Shown here: positions 35,710 to 44,632 of the stretch, piece by piece
Position numbering within the stretch: the stretch's first letter is position 1
Layout: each line of letters starts with the position of its first letter
NCBI RefSeq assembly: GCF_003367175.1
Contig: NZ_QRGA01000010.1
Span: 1 to 64,000, forward strand
Reading direction: 5' to 3'
Origin: Trinickia dinghuensis
GTDB lineage: Bacteria; Pseudomonadota; Gammaproteobacteria; Burkholderiales; Burkholderiaceae
DNA: 64,000 nucleotides
Translations under genes and position numbers: made by a program
The notes under the pieces: generated by a model
What the model was told of the DNA's origin: nothing
The model's input: the letters and a program-made list of their open reading frames with translations, nothing else
Databases searched by the model: none

Positions 35710-36537
35710 ATGTCGCAACGAAAATTAGCTGTCCTGACGATCATTCTCACTGCCGCGGCGATCGGCTGCGCACGCGCCGACGAACTCGCCGACATCAAGG
35801 CACGCGGCACGCTCGTTTGCGGCACGCAGAACGCCAGCGAACCGTATGCCTTCCCCGACCCGGCCACGCGTCAAATCGTCGGCTTCGACGTCGACGTCTG
35901 CCATGCACTCGCGCAAGGGCTCGGCGTCAAGCTCGAACATCGCACCCTATCGACCGACGCCCGCATTCCCGAACTGAAGACGCATCGCGTCGACGTGCTC
36001 GCCGCCGCGATGGCCTGGCTGCCTGCTCGCGCCGAGCAAGTCGACTACAGCAATCAGTACTACGTCGCGCCCATTCGCGTGCTGGTTCGCGCCGATTCGC
36101 CGATTCAGAGCCTCGATCAACTCTCAGGCAAAAAGATCGCGGCGTCCGAAGGGTCGAGTTCGGCCGCGGTATCCATCACGCGCCTGCCGAACTCGAACCT
36201 GCTCACGTTCCACGACATTCCGTCGGCGTTCCTTGCGCTTTCCCAAGGCAAGGTCGACGGTCTCGTCGCGGGGCAAAACATCCTCGCCCGATTCGCCATC
36301 GAAGCCGCGCGACAACATGGCCAGCAATACCGGCTGCTCGCCGCGCCGGTCTACGAGGAGCACTGGGGCGTGGTGATGAACAAGAACGAGCCCGCACTGA
36401 TGGCCGCCGTCAACAAGATCCTCGGCAACTACGACAAGTCGGACGGGTTGCAAAAGAGCTTCGACAAGTGGCTCGGCGCGGATTCGCCCTACAAATTCAC
36501 CCGCGATTACAAAGTCGAACCGATCAAGACGCAGTAA
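35710..36537 (+). CDS. Amino-acid ABC transporter substrate-binding protein
   Basis: Exported protein of 275 residues with SBP family 3 features: KARGTLVCGTQNASEPYAF, IVGFDVDVCHALAQGLGVK and YVAPIRVLVRADSPIQ. The signal region ends in AAAIGCARADE, so it could be cut by signal peptidase I after ARA or lipidated at Cys. GGAGGAGA lies about a dozen bases ahead of the ATG. A sulfur amino acid such as cystine is the likely ligand because the downstream genes degrade sulfur compounds. Confidence 0.88.
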   Translation: MSQRKLAVLTIILTAAAIGCARADELADIKARGTLVCGTQNASEPYAFPDPATRQIVGFDVDVCHALAQGLGVKLEHRTLSTDARIPELKTHRVDVLAAAMAWLPARAEQVDYSNQYYVAPIRVLVRADSPIQSLDQLSGKKIAASEGSSSAAVSITRLPNSNLLTFHDIPSAFLALSQGKVDGLVAGQNILARFAIEAARQHGQQYRLLAAPVYEEHWGVVMNKNEPALMAAVNKILGNYDKSDGLQKSFDKWLGADSPYKFTRDYKVEPIKTQ

Positions 36538-36553
36538 GCGGAGGCGCTTGGGC

Positions 36554-37246
36554 ATGTTCCACTTCTCGTTTCTGATCGAAGGCGGGTATCTGCCGCTGCT
36601 GTGGGGCGGCGTGCTCACCACGCTCAAGCTATTCGCGGCGTCGGGCCTGTTCGCGATCGTCACGGCCCTCGTCCTCGCCACGCTGCGGGCGCTGCCGGTG
36701 AAGGCATTCAAAGCGCTCGTGATCGCGATCGTCGAATATCACCGGAACGTGCCGATGCTCGTGCAGATCCTCGTCTGGTACTTCGGCGTGCCGCAGCTGC
36801 TGCCCGCGCCGATCTACCACTGGGTCAACGCCGGGAACACCGAGTTCTTTTTCGCCACGGTGGCGCTCGCGCTCAACTACGGCGCGTTCATGTCGGAAGA
36901 CCTGCGCTCGGGCCTGCGCACGATTCCGTACATGCAGCAGGAGGCGGCATGGTCGATCGGCCTCACGCATCTGCAGGCGCTGCGCTACGTGATCCTGCCG
37001 CAAGGCATTCGCGTGGCGCTGCCCGGGCTGCTGAACCAGGCGCTGCGGCTATTCAAGGACAGCTCGCTCGCGATGGCGATCGGCGTCCACGAGCTGCTCT
37101 ACAACACGCGCCAAATCGACAACCTGACGTTCCGCACCTTCGACCTGTTTCTGATCGCGACGATCCTCTATCTCATCGGCACGCTCGCGCTGATGGCGCT
37201 GTCGGATCAATTCGCGAAACGCCGCACGACTCCGCTTGGAATCTGA
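36554..37246 (+). CDS. Amino-acid ABC transporter permease 1
   Basis: HisM-type inner-membrane permease of 230 residues with about five membrane segments and the ATPase-coupling motif QEAAWSIGLTHLQALRYVILPQ. The ATG at 36554 is chosen because GGAGG lies nine bases upstream; a TTG six bases earlier would be too close to it. It is 16 bp downstream of the binding-protein gene and pairs with the next permease. Confidence 0.9.
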   Translation: MFHFSFLIEGGYLPLLWGGVLTTLKLFAASGLFAIVTALVLATLRALPVKAFKALVIAIVEYHRNVPMLVQILVWYFGVPQLLPAPIYHWVNAGNTEFFFATVALALNYGAFMSEDLRSGLRTIPYMQQEAAWSIGLTHLQALRYVILPQGIRVALPGLLNQALRLFKDSSLAMAIGVHELLYNTRQIDNLTFRTFDLFLIATILYLIGTLALMALSDQFAKRRTTPLGI

Positions 37247-37250
37247 GCCT

Positions 37251-37943
37251 ATGTTCGCGATCCTGCACGACTATCTCGCGCTGTTTCTCGTCGGCAATTG
37301 GCCGCACGGCCCGCTCGGCGGCGTGGCGATCACACTCGTCATCGCGGGCCTGGGCCTCGTGGTGTCGTTTCCGATCGCCGTCGCGATCGGCCTCGCCCTC
37401 GTGTCGCCGTGGCGCGCCATGCAGCGCGCCGCCGGCGTCTGGACGCGGCTCATCCGCGGCATCCCGCTGCTGATGCTGATTTTCTGGGCCTATTTCGCGG
37501 TGCCGCTGCTGGTCGGCGCGGAAGTATCCGCGGTGACCACGGCCGTCTGCGCGATCATCGTCTACGAGAGCGCGTTCCTCGCACAGATCGTCCGCGCCGG
37601 TTTGGAAGGGCTGCCGCGCGGCCAGATGGAGGCCGCGCGCTCGAACGGCCTGTCGTGGCTACAGAGCATGCGCTACGTGCAGTTGCCGCAGGCGCTCGCC
37701 AACATGCTGCCGTCGATCGTCAATCAGTTCGTGTCGATCATCAAGGCGACGTCGCTCGCTTACGTGATCGGCGTGCCCGAACTCACGTACTCGGCCGCGC
37801 AGGTCAACACGATCACGCTCACCAAACCGCTGCAGACGTTCCTCGTCCTGGCGGCGTTCTATTTCGTTCTGTGCTTCGCCATCTCGCGCTTCGCGGGGCA
37901 GCTGGAGCGCCGTATCGCCCGCCGGCGCGCGGGCCTCGCGTAA
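37251..37943 (+). CDS. Amino-acid ABC transporter permease 2
   Basis: Second HisM-type permease of 230 residues, with the coupling motif MEAARSNGLSWLQSMRYVQLPQ. It starts four bases after the first permease stop, so translation is probably coupled. The two permeases should form the heterodimeric channel, as in glutamine/histidine/cystine importers. Confidence 0.9.
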   Translation: MFAILHDYLALFLVGNWPHGPLGGVAITLVIAGLGLVVSFPIAVAIGLALVSPWRAMQRAAGVWTRLIRGIPLLMLIFWAYFAVPLLVGAEVSAVTTAVCAIIVYESAFLAQIVRAGLEGLPRGQMEAARSNGLSWLQSMRYVQLPQALANMLPSIVNQFVSIIKATSLAYVIGVPELTYSAAQVNTITLTKPLQTFLVLAAFYFVLCFAISRFAGQLERRIARRRAGLA

Positions 37944-37964
37944 TTTCGCCGGAGCAACGCGACC

Positions 37965-38732
37965 ATGACCATGCTCGCCTTCGAACAGGTGGACAAGTAC
38001 TACGGTGAGCACCACGTGCTCAAAGGCATCGACGCCTCGATCGAAAGAGGAGAAGTCGTAGTCGTATGCGGGCCGTCAGGCTCCGGCAAATCGACGTTGA
38101 TACGCACTGTCACGCGGCTCGAGGCCATTGCGCGAGGCCGCATTCTGTTCGAGGGCCGCGACGTGAACGGCGGCGACGTCAAGCTCAATCGGCTGCGCGC
38201 ACGTATCGGTTTCGTGTTTCAGAGCTTCAACCTGTTCCAGAACCTATCGGTGCGGCAAAACCTGATCCTCGGCCCGACCAAGGTGCTCGGCATGACGCGC
38301 GACGAGGCCACGGCCCAAGCCGAAAGCCTGCTCGCCAAAGTCGGGCTGGCCAACAAGATCGACGCGATGCCCGCGAATCTGTCGGGCGGCCAGCAGCAGC
38401 GCGTGGCGATCGCGCGCGCACTCGCGATGAAGCCGCCGTTGATGTTGTTCGACGAGCCGACCAGCGCGCTCGATCCGGAAATGGTGCAGGAAGTGCTGCA
38501 GGTCATGCGCGGTCTTGCCGAAGAAGGCCTGACGATGATGATCGTCACACACGAAATGGGCTTCGCGCGTGAAGTCTCGAGCCGCGTCTGGTTCATGGAC
38601 CAGGGCCGATTGCTCGAGGACGCGCCGCCCGCCCGCTTCTTCAGCCGGCCGGCGCACGAGCGCGCGCAGCGCTTTCTGCAGGACGTCCTGCGTCCATCTC
38701 CGCGCGAACTTGCCATGCAAGGCGCGGCTTAA
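37965..38732 (+). CDS. Amino-acid ABC transporter ATPase
   Basis: GlnQ-type ATPase of 255 residues: Walker [16 protein letters not shown], signature [16 protein letters not shown], Walker [16 protein letters not shown] and H-loop [12 protein letters not shown] lies ten bases before the ATG. It completes the four-gene importer that opens this operon. It is close in type to AapP at 26167 but belongs to a separate transporter. Confidence 0.92.
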   Translation: MTMLAFEQVDKYYGEHHVLKGIDASIERGEVVVVCGPSGSGKSTLIRTVTRLEAIARGRILFEGRDVNGGDVKLNRLRARIGFVFQSFNLFQNLSVRQNLILGPTKVLGMTRDEATAQAESLLAKVGLANKIDAMPANLSGGQQQRVAIARALAMKPPLMLFDEPTSALDPEMVQEVLQVMRGLAEEGLTMMIVTHEMGFAREVSSRVWFMDQGRLLEDAPPARFFSRPAHERAQRFLQDVLRPSPRELAMQGAA

Positions 38733-38814
38733 CGCCTCCGACGCGACCGACACGCGCGTCGCCCCCTTTTTCATCATCGTACTCACGCACTTTCGATTCG
38801 GAGCCCCGCCCCTC

Positions 38815-39411
38815 ATGTCCACATCCTCTCAGTCCGCACAACGCCAAGCCGTCGTCGCCGACGCGATCGCCGCGATGAAAGCCCAGCTCGCGCCGGCGGG
38901 CGAGACGCGCGCCGCGCTCGCCGCCGTGCTCGAGCAGGTCAAGTCGCTCGCGGCCCGCCGCGAACTATGGAACGAAAGCGATTTCCCGCCGCCCGCCGAC
39001 GGTGAACTGCAAGCGCGCTACCTCATTCACGAAGATGCCGATCAGACGTATGCGCTGTATCTGAACGTCATGCGTCCCGGCAAGAAGATCACGCCGCATA
39101 ACCATACGACGTGGGCCTGCATCGCGGCCGTCGACGGCATCGAACATAACTACCTCTATCGGCGAACCGACGACGGCAAGACGCCGAATGTGGGCTCGGT
39201 CGAAGTCACGCAGACGGTCGTGGTCGAACCCGGCCACGGCATCGCGCTCGCCGCGGAAGACATTCACGCCGTGGAGATCAAGGGCGAGACGCCGATCCGT
39301 CATCTGCACATGTACGGCCGCGCCCTCGAAACGCTGACCGAGCGCATCACGTTCGACGTGGAAAAAGGCACCTACCAGGCGATGGGCATCGGCGTGAAGA
39401 CGCGCCGCTAG
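38815..39411 (+). CDS. Cysteine dioxygenase-family thiol dioxygenase
   Basis: Cupin-fold protein of 198 residues with the three-His iron site of thiol dioxygenases: His95 and His97 in [12 protein letters not shown] and His151 in [10 protein letters not shown]. The family adds O2 to the thiol of cysteine or 3-mercaptopropionate, giving the sulfinic acid. Bacterial members of this length include both activities, and the sequence alone does not separate them. It lies between a transporter and sulfur-handling enzymes, so oxidation of an imported thiol is the likely role. Confidence 0.8.
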   Translation: MSTSSQSAQRQAVVADAIAAMKAQLAPAGETRAALAAVLEQVKSLAARRELWNESDFPPPADGELQARYLIHEDADQTYALYLNVMRPGKKITPHNHTTWACIAAVDGIEHNYLYRRTDDGKTPNVGSVEVTQTVVVEPGHGIALAAEDIHAVEIKGETPIRHLHMYGRALETLTERITFDVEKGTYQAMGIGVKTRR

Positions 39412-39560
39412 CCCAACAGCGATTTTCTAAGTCCCAGGCGAAGCCCCCCGCGGCGGCGCCTTCGATCGACGCAGGTCCGCGCCATTCGCGCGCAGGACCC
39501 GGGCGCCGTATTGCCTCGGCAATCGGTGTGGTTCCGTACAACTCTAAGCAACACTGCGAC

Positions 39561-41189
39561 ATGACCTCACTCACCCCATCGTTGGTCGATGCTTCCACGC
39601 TCAAGCGCTGGCTGCGCGACGGCGCCGAGATCGCGCTGATCGACGTGCGCGAACACGGCCAGTATGGCGAAGCGCATCTCTTTCACGGCGTGCCGCTCCC
39701 TTACAGCCGTCTCGAACTCGAGATCGGACGGCTCGTTCCACGCCGCACGGCGCGCACGGTGCTGTACGACGCCGACGCGACGGTCGCGCTCGATGCCGCC
39801 GAGCGGCTCGCCGAACTCGGCTATACGAACGTCCATGTCCTCGCGGACGGCACGCGCGGGTGGCAAAAGGCCGGCTATACGCTATTCGCCGGCGTGAACG
39901 TGCCGTCGAAAACATTCGGCGAGCTGGTCGAGCATGCCTACGGCACGCCGCGCATCACGGCACGCGAACTCGCGGCGAAGCGCGAGCGCGGCGAGGCGGT
40001 CGTGATTCTCGACGGCCGTCCGCTCGGCGAGTACCGGAAGATGACCATTCCGTCGTCGATCTGCTGCCCCAACGGCGAACTCGGCTATCGGATACGCGAA
40101 CTGGTCCCCGACGACGCGACACCGATCGTCATCAATTGCGCGGGCCGCACGCGCAGCATCATCGGCGCGCAGACGCTGATCAATCTCGGCCTCCCCAACC
40201 CCGTCATGGCGCTCGCGAACGGAACACAAGGATGGTTCCTGGAAGATCTGCCGCTCGAGCATGGCAGCGCGCGCCGCTATCCCGAGGCAGTAGCGCCCGC
40301 TGCGCTCGATTCGATGCGGGATGCGAGCCGGACGCTGGCGGGCCGCTGCGCCGTGCCCGAAGTCGATGCCGAGACCTTCGCGCAATGGGCGCACGACGCC
40401 GCGCGCACGCTGTATCTGTGCGACGTGCGTACGCCCGAGGAATTCGCTGCCGGCTCGCTGCCCGGCGCGCAACATACGCCGGGAGGACAATTGATCCAGG
40501 CGACGGACCAGTACGTCGCTGTCCGTCATGCGCGCATCGTCCTGTTCGACAGCGACGGCGTGCGCGCGCCGATCGTCGCGGCCTGGCTGCGGCAGCTGGG
40601 CCACGACGCGATCGTGCTGCGCGGCGGTCTAGCGAGCGGCGTGTCGCTGCCGGTCGTGCCGGAATCGGTCGGCACGACGCTCGAGGAGACCGGCGCCGCC
40701 GCGCTCGCCGATGCATTGGAAGCGGCGCGCGTGCATGTTGTCGATTTGCGGCCGAGCATGCGTTTCCGCGGCGCGCATGTGCCGGGATCGCGATGGGCGA
40801 TCCGTCCGAGATTGCCGGACCTGCACGAACGCCGCGAACACCGCGGGCTATCGCCCGAGCGTGACATCGTGCTGATCGCGGACGAACGCGGCGTGGCGGA
40901 GCTATTCGCCGCGGAGTGGCGCCGCCGCACCCCCGACGACCGACGTCGCGTCATGGTGCTCGCGGGCGGCTTCGCCGCATGGGCGGCGGCCGGACTGCCA
41001 GTGAGCAGCACGCCCGATGCCCCGCCCGACGAAGCATGCATCGATTACCTGTTCTTCGTGCATGATCGCCATGACGGCAACAAGGCCGCGGCTCGCCAAT
41101 ATCTCGCGTGGGAGACCGGCTTGCTGGCGCAGCTCGACGACGACGAACGCGGCACGTTCCGCATCGGGGCGTCGGCCGTGACGAAGTGA
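39561..41189 (+). CDS. Four-domain rhodanese-like sulfurtransferase
   Basis: Protein of 542 residues built from four rhodanese-like repeats (about 8-110, 130-235, 265-380 and 395-500) and a short C-terminal tail. Only repeat 2 keeps the active-site loop with the nucleophilic cysteine (INCAGRTRS, Cys193). The equivalent loops in repeats 1, 3 and 4 read YDADATV, FDSDGVR and IADERGV and lack cysteine, so they are probably structural or regulatory. It should accept sulfane sulfur from the neighbouring pathway. The ATG at 39561 has a poor ribosome site; a GTG at 39528 is the alternative. Confidence 0.82.
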   Translation: MTSLTPSLVDASTLKRWLRDGAEIALIDVREHGQYGEAHLFHGVPLPYSRLELEIGRLVPRRTARTVLYDADATVALDAAERLAELGYTNVHVLADGTRGWQKAGYTLFAGVNVPSKTFGELVEHAYGTPRITARELAAKRERGEAVVILDGRPLGEYRKMTIPSSICCPNGELGYRIRELVPDDATPIVINCAGRTRSIIGAQTLINLGLPNPVMALANGTQGWFLEDLPLEHGSARRYPEAVAPAALDSMRDASRTLAGRCAVPEVDAETFAQWAHDAARTLYLCDVRTPEEFAAGSLPGAQHTPGGQLIQATDQYVAVRHARIVLFDSDGVRAPIVAAWLRQLGHDAIVLRGGLASGVSLPVVPESVGTTLEETGAAALADALEAARVHVVDLRPSMRFRGAHVPGSRWAIRPRLPDLHERREHRGLSPERDIVLIADERGVAELFAAEWRRRTPDDRRRVMVLAGGFAAWAAAGLPVSSTPDAPPDEACIDYLFFVHDRHDGNKAAARQYLAWETGLLAQLDDDERGTFRIGASAVTK

Positions 41190-41297
41190 CCGTTGGGTGT
41201 GCAGGCCGTGCCGGCCTGTACGCCCAGAAAAACATCAATCTGCCCGCGCCTAGCGCCCGCACTTAGACGTCCATCCTTTAGACGCTCATCCTTACCC

Positions 41298-42494
41298 ATG
41301 CCCCGAGAACCCCGAGATTCGCACTCCCCTCGCCTGGCCACCCGCCTCGTCAAAGGCGGCACGTCCACGCCGGTCGATGGAGGCCGCGCGGTCAACCCAT
41401 CGGTCGTGCGCGCATCGACTGTGCTCTTCGATACCATGGCCGACATGAACGACGCACGCCGCCGCCGCGGCACCGAGCGGCTGTTCACGTATGGTGCCCG
41501 CGGCAATCCGACCGCGTTCGCACTCGAGGATGTCGTGGCCGAACTCGAGGGGGGCTATCGCACGCGGCTCTTTCCAACCGGGCTCGCGGCGATCGCGATG
41601 GTGTTTCTCGCGTACCTGCGCCCCGGCGATCATGCGTTGATTTCCGACTGCGTGTATCAGCCGCTGCGGCATTTCGTCAGCACCTTTCTCGAGCCGTGGG
41701 GCGTGAGCGTCACCTATTTCCGCGCGGACGGCTCCGATGCGGCGAGCCGCATGACGCCCGACACGCGGCTCGTCTACGCCGAATGCCCGGGATCGCTCGT
41801 CTATGAAATGTGCGATCTACCCGCGCTCGCCGAGATCGCGCATCGCCATGAAGCGCTGCTCGTCGCCGATAACACGTGGGGATCCGGCCTGCAGTATCGG
41901 CCTCTGACACTGGGTGCCGATGTCTCGATCATGGCGGCGACCAAATACTTGGGCGGTCACTCCGATGTGATGATGGGCACCGTCACGACAACGGAAGCGG
42001 CGTGGCAGCGGCTCGCGACGATGAGCGATGCGCAAGGCGCCGCAGTGAGCCCCGACGATGCTTATCTAGTGCTGCGCGGTACACGCACGTTGAAAGCAAG
42101 GCTGACGATGCACGAACGGCACGCCCTCGAGATCGCGCATTGGCTGACGGCACACCGCACCGTCGCACGCGTGTTCTGCCCCGCGCTTCCCGATCATCCG
42201 GGCCACGCGCTATGGCAACGCGACTGCACGGGCACCAACGGACTGGTCTCGTTCGAGCTGGCGAACGCGTCGAACGAAGCCGCGGAACGCTTCGTGGACG
42301 GCCTCTCGCTTTTCGGCATCGGTGCATCGTGGGGCGGCTTCGAGAGCCTCGCCACGGTCGTCAACGTCGCGAAAACGCGCACGCGCGAGGATTGGCACGA
42401 CGCAGGGCCCATCGTCCGTCTACACGTCGGACTCGAAGACCCGCGAGATCTGATCGCCGATCTCTCGAATGGCCTCGATGCACTCGAGGCGTGA
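41298..42494 (+). CDS. metC: Cystathionine beta-lyase (Cys/Met metabolism PLP enzyme)
   Basis: Enzyme of 398 residues in the Cys/Met PLP family, with LFPTGLAAIAMVFLAYLRPGDH around the PLP phosphate site, Asp191 in VADNTWGSG and Schiff-base Lys216 in MAATKYLGGHSD. MetC-type enzymes cleave cystathionine, and several also degrade cystine or cysteine to pyruvate, ammonia and (per)sulfide, which would suit the adjacent rhodanese. The start MPREPRDS is chosen as the ATG nearest the conserved domain; its ribosome site is weak. It is the last gene of the sulfur operon. Confidence 0.85.
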   Translation: MPREPRDSHSPRLATRLVKGGTSTPVDGGRAVNPSVVRASTVLFDTMADMNDARRRRGTERLFTYGARGNPTAFALEDVVAELEGGYRTRLFPTGLAAIAMVFLAYLRPGDHALISDCVYQPLRHFVSTFLEPWGVSVTYFRADGSDAASRMTPDTRLVYAECPGSLVYEMCDLPALAEIAHRHEALLVADNTWGSGLQYRPLTLGADVSIMAATKYLGGHSDVMMGTVTTTEAAWQRLATMSDAQGAAVSPDDAYLVLRGTRTLKARLTMHERHALEIAHWLTAHRTVARVFCPALPDHPGHALWQRDCTGTNGLVSFELANASNEAAERFVDGLSLFGIGASWGGFESLATVVNVAKTRTREDWHDAGPIVRLHVGLEDPRDLIADLSNGLDALEA

Positions 42495-42524
42495 CTGATA
42501 AGCAAAAACCTATGAGTCGGCTAT

Positions 42525-42545
42525 AAACATTAAATTGTTTTTGCC
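42525..42545. promoter_or_regulatory. Sequence resembling the 35527 dyad
   Basis: AAACATTAAATTGTTTTTGCC resembles the core of the dyad at 35527-35551: both contain AAACA, TTAAATTGTTT and GCC in the same order, but symmetry is imperfect here. It lies 68 bp before the NADH dehydrogenase start, and may be a second target of the same LysR protein or simply an AT-rich promoter. Confidence 0.4.
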
Positions 42546-42612
42546 GACACGCTCCCCTATTGTCGAGTCTCGAAAGCGGTCATTCACATCGACTCAACTG
42601 AGGAGCACTATC

Positions 42613-43971
42613 ATGGTGAACACCCAGCTCACTCCCGCTACAGAGCGCGGCACGCGCACTCCCTGTATCGTGATCGTCGGTGGCGGCGCAGGCGGCCTGC
42701 AGTTGGCGACGCGCCTCGCAAACACCGTCGGAAAACGCGGCCTTGCCGAGATCGTGCTCGTGGACCGCTATCCGACGCATTTCTGGAAACCGCTTCTTCA
42801 CGAAGCCGCGTCGGGCCATCGCGATCCCGCGACGCATACGATCGAATACGCCGCGCAAGCGCGGCAGTACGGTTTTCGTTTCGTCCAGGGGGATCTCCAA
42901 CGTGTCGATCGCACCCGCCGTGTCGCGAAGATCGGCGCGGTACTCGATGCGGAAGGTGCGCAGATTCTTCCGGCCCGGGAGTTGCACTACGACGATCTCG
43001 TGCTCGCGGTCGGCAGCGTGACGAATTTCTTCAATGTGCCGGGGGCGGCGGAACATGCGCTTCCGCTCGAAAACCTCGAGCAAGCGGAGGATTTTCGCCG
43101 GACGTTTCTCGCCGCCTGCACGAAGGCCAACTATCAAGCCGAGGAACAGCCGGGACAGCCGGTGCAGCCCGTCTGTGTCAATGTCATCGGCGCGGGAGCG
43201 ACAGGCGTGGAGTTGGCCGCCGCCCTCCGGCATGCGATGAACCAATTGACGACGTACCGCTTCAAGGCGTTGGTCGCGGAGCGGGACGTTTGCATCCGTC
43301 TGATCGAGGGCGGCCCGCGCATCCTCCCCGCGCTCGACGAGCGCTTATCCGGGAAGACTCACGCGCGGCTCGAGCAGTTGCACATCGACGTGCTGACCGG
43401 CATTCGCGTGGCGGAAGTCACGCACGATGCGATCGTCACCGCAACCGGCGATCGACTGGCCAGCGACATCACGATTTGGGCCGCGGGTGTCGCGGGGCCC
43501 GCGATGCTGAAGCAGCTCGGCGACATTGCCTTGAATGCGTCGAACCAAGTGATCGTCACGGATACGCTGCAAACGCCGGACGATCCGCACATCTTCGCAT
43601 TCGGCGATTGCGCCGCGTGTCCGGTGCAAGGCAAGCGCGGATTCCTGCCGCCGCGCGCGCAAGTCGCGCATCAGCAGGCGTTGTATCTCGTGCGCGCGTT
43701 CGAGCAGCGCTTGTCGGTGAAGCCCGTCGCCGGGTTCGCGTTCCACGATGCCGGCACGGTCGTCTCGCTGGGGCAAGCCGGGGCGGTCTACCAGACCGAG
43801 CCGAGCACGCGTTCGCGCGCGCTGATCATCGACGGGCTCGCCGCGATCGGGCTGTACAAGTTTCTTTATCGCAAGCACCTGCTCGGCCTGCATGGGACGA
43901 AGCGGACGCTGCTTCAATCGCTGAGCCATTGGCTGCAAAGCCGCAATCGTCCAGCGATCAAGCTGCACTGA
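42613..43971 (+). CDS. Type II NADH:quinone oxidoreductase
   Basis: FAD-dependent dehydrogenase of 452 residues. It has the FAD-binding CIVIVGGGAGGLQLATRLA (about 18-36), the NAD-binding VNVIGAGATGVELAAAL (about 190-206) and the FAD motif HIFAFGDCAACP near 340. A hydrophobic/basic C-terminal stretch (GLYKFLYRKHLLGLHG) is the usual membrane anchor of NDH-2. It transfers electrons from NADH to quinone without proton pumping. AGGAG lies eight bases before the ATG. It stands alone after the sulfur operon. Confidence 0.9.
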   Translation: MVNTQLTPATERGTRTPCIVIVGGGAGGLQLATRLANTVGKRGLAEIVLVDRYPTHFWKPLLHEAASGHRDPATHTIEYAAQARQYGFRFVQGDLQRVDRTRRVAKIGAVLDAEGAQILPARELHYDDLVLAVGSVTNFFNVPGAAEHALPLENLEQAEDFRRTFLAACTKANYQAEEQPGQPVQPVCVNVIGAGATGVELAAALRHAMNQLTTYRFKALVAERDVCIRLIEGGPRILPALDERLSGKTHARLEQLHIDVLTGIRVAEVTHDAIVTATGDRLASDITIWAAGVAGPAMLKQLGDIALNASNQVIVTDTLQTPDDPHIFAFGDCAACPVQGKRGFLPPRAQVAHQQALYLVRAFEQRLSVKPVAGFAFHDAGTVVSLGQAGAVYQTEPSTRSRALIIDGLAAIGLYKFLYRKHLLGLHGTKRTLLQSLSHWLQSRNRPAIKLH

Positions 43972-44018
43972 CCGAAGGACGGGAATCGGGCAGGTGAACA
44001 GGTAATCAGGGATCGAGA

Positions 44019-44066
44019 GGGCAGCGAGCCTAGGCTCGCTGCCCGCATCGGCGGCGGCATGCCGCC
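44019..44066 (+). terminator. Two hairpins after NADH dehydrogenase gene
   Basis: GGGCAGCGAGCC, TA, then the exact complement forms a 12-bp perfect stem (44019-44044). GGCGGCATGCCGCC (44053-44066) follows and runs into TTATTGT. The second lacks a full T tract, so termination is likely but not certain. Confidence 0.5.
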
Positions 44067-44098
44067 TTATTGTGAAGTCTATTGAAGGAGGACGACAC

Positions 44099-44593
44099 GT
44101 GGTCATCGAAGCTATCGTCGCGACACTCGATGCGGCATTCGCACAGATCGAAGCGAAACCCGATTCGACCGAATCGCACCGCCAACGAAACGCGATCATG
44201 CGATGGGTCGATAAAGTGTCGAGCGAAGGATATCGCCTAGGGCTGGTAACGACGCTGCCCGCGTCGCGGCTCAACGCGATGTTCGAGGGTACGCTCGGCT
44301 CACAGATGCTCGACCAGTTCTCGGTTGTCGTCACGGACGCGCAGCAAACGGCCGTGGGCACGAAGCGGCATCCGTTCGATGCGGCGCTCGATGCGCTCGG
44401 CGTTCCGCGAGAGTGCGCCGCCGCGGTCGTCGGCAGCGAGCGGGAACGCCAAGAAGCCGAGCAATACGGCATGCCCCATTGCGTTCGATTCGGCGACGAA
44501 ATCCCCACATCGAAGGTTGGGCACGGCCCGAGCCTTTGGAATGTTTTGCACGGGGATCCACGACGCGCAGCGCTGACGCCAAACAGCCGCTGA
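44099..44593 (+). CDS. Degenerate HAD-like protein of unknown function
   Basis: Protein of 164 residues starting with GTG, six bases after AAGGAGGA. The order of motifs recalls haloacid-dehalogenase-like phosphatases: LVTT at 49-52 (motif II), GTKRHPFDAALDALGV with Lys89 (motif III) and AAVVGSERERQEAEQYGM (motif IV region). The catalytic DxD of motif I is absent and motif IV has Ser/Glu rather than Asp. It is therefore probably a non-catalytic or regulatory derivative. No partner is evident; it is convergent with the sensor kinase. Confidence 0.55.
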   Translation: MVIEAIVATLDAAFAQIEAKPDSTESHRQRNAIMRWVDKVSSEGYRLGLVTTLPASRLNAMFEGTLGSQMLDQFSVVVTDAQQTAVGTKRHPFDAALDALGVPRECAAAVVGSERERQEAEQYGMPHCVRFGDEIPTSKVGHGPSLWNVLHGDPRRAALTPNSR

Positions 44594-44632
44594 GCCCCGA
44601 AGCCGGTCGCCGCGTGCTCGCCGGCTTTGACC

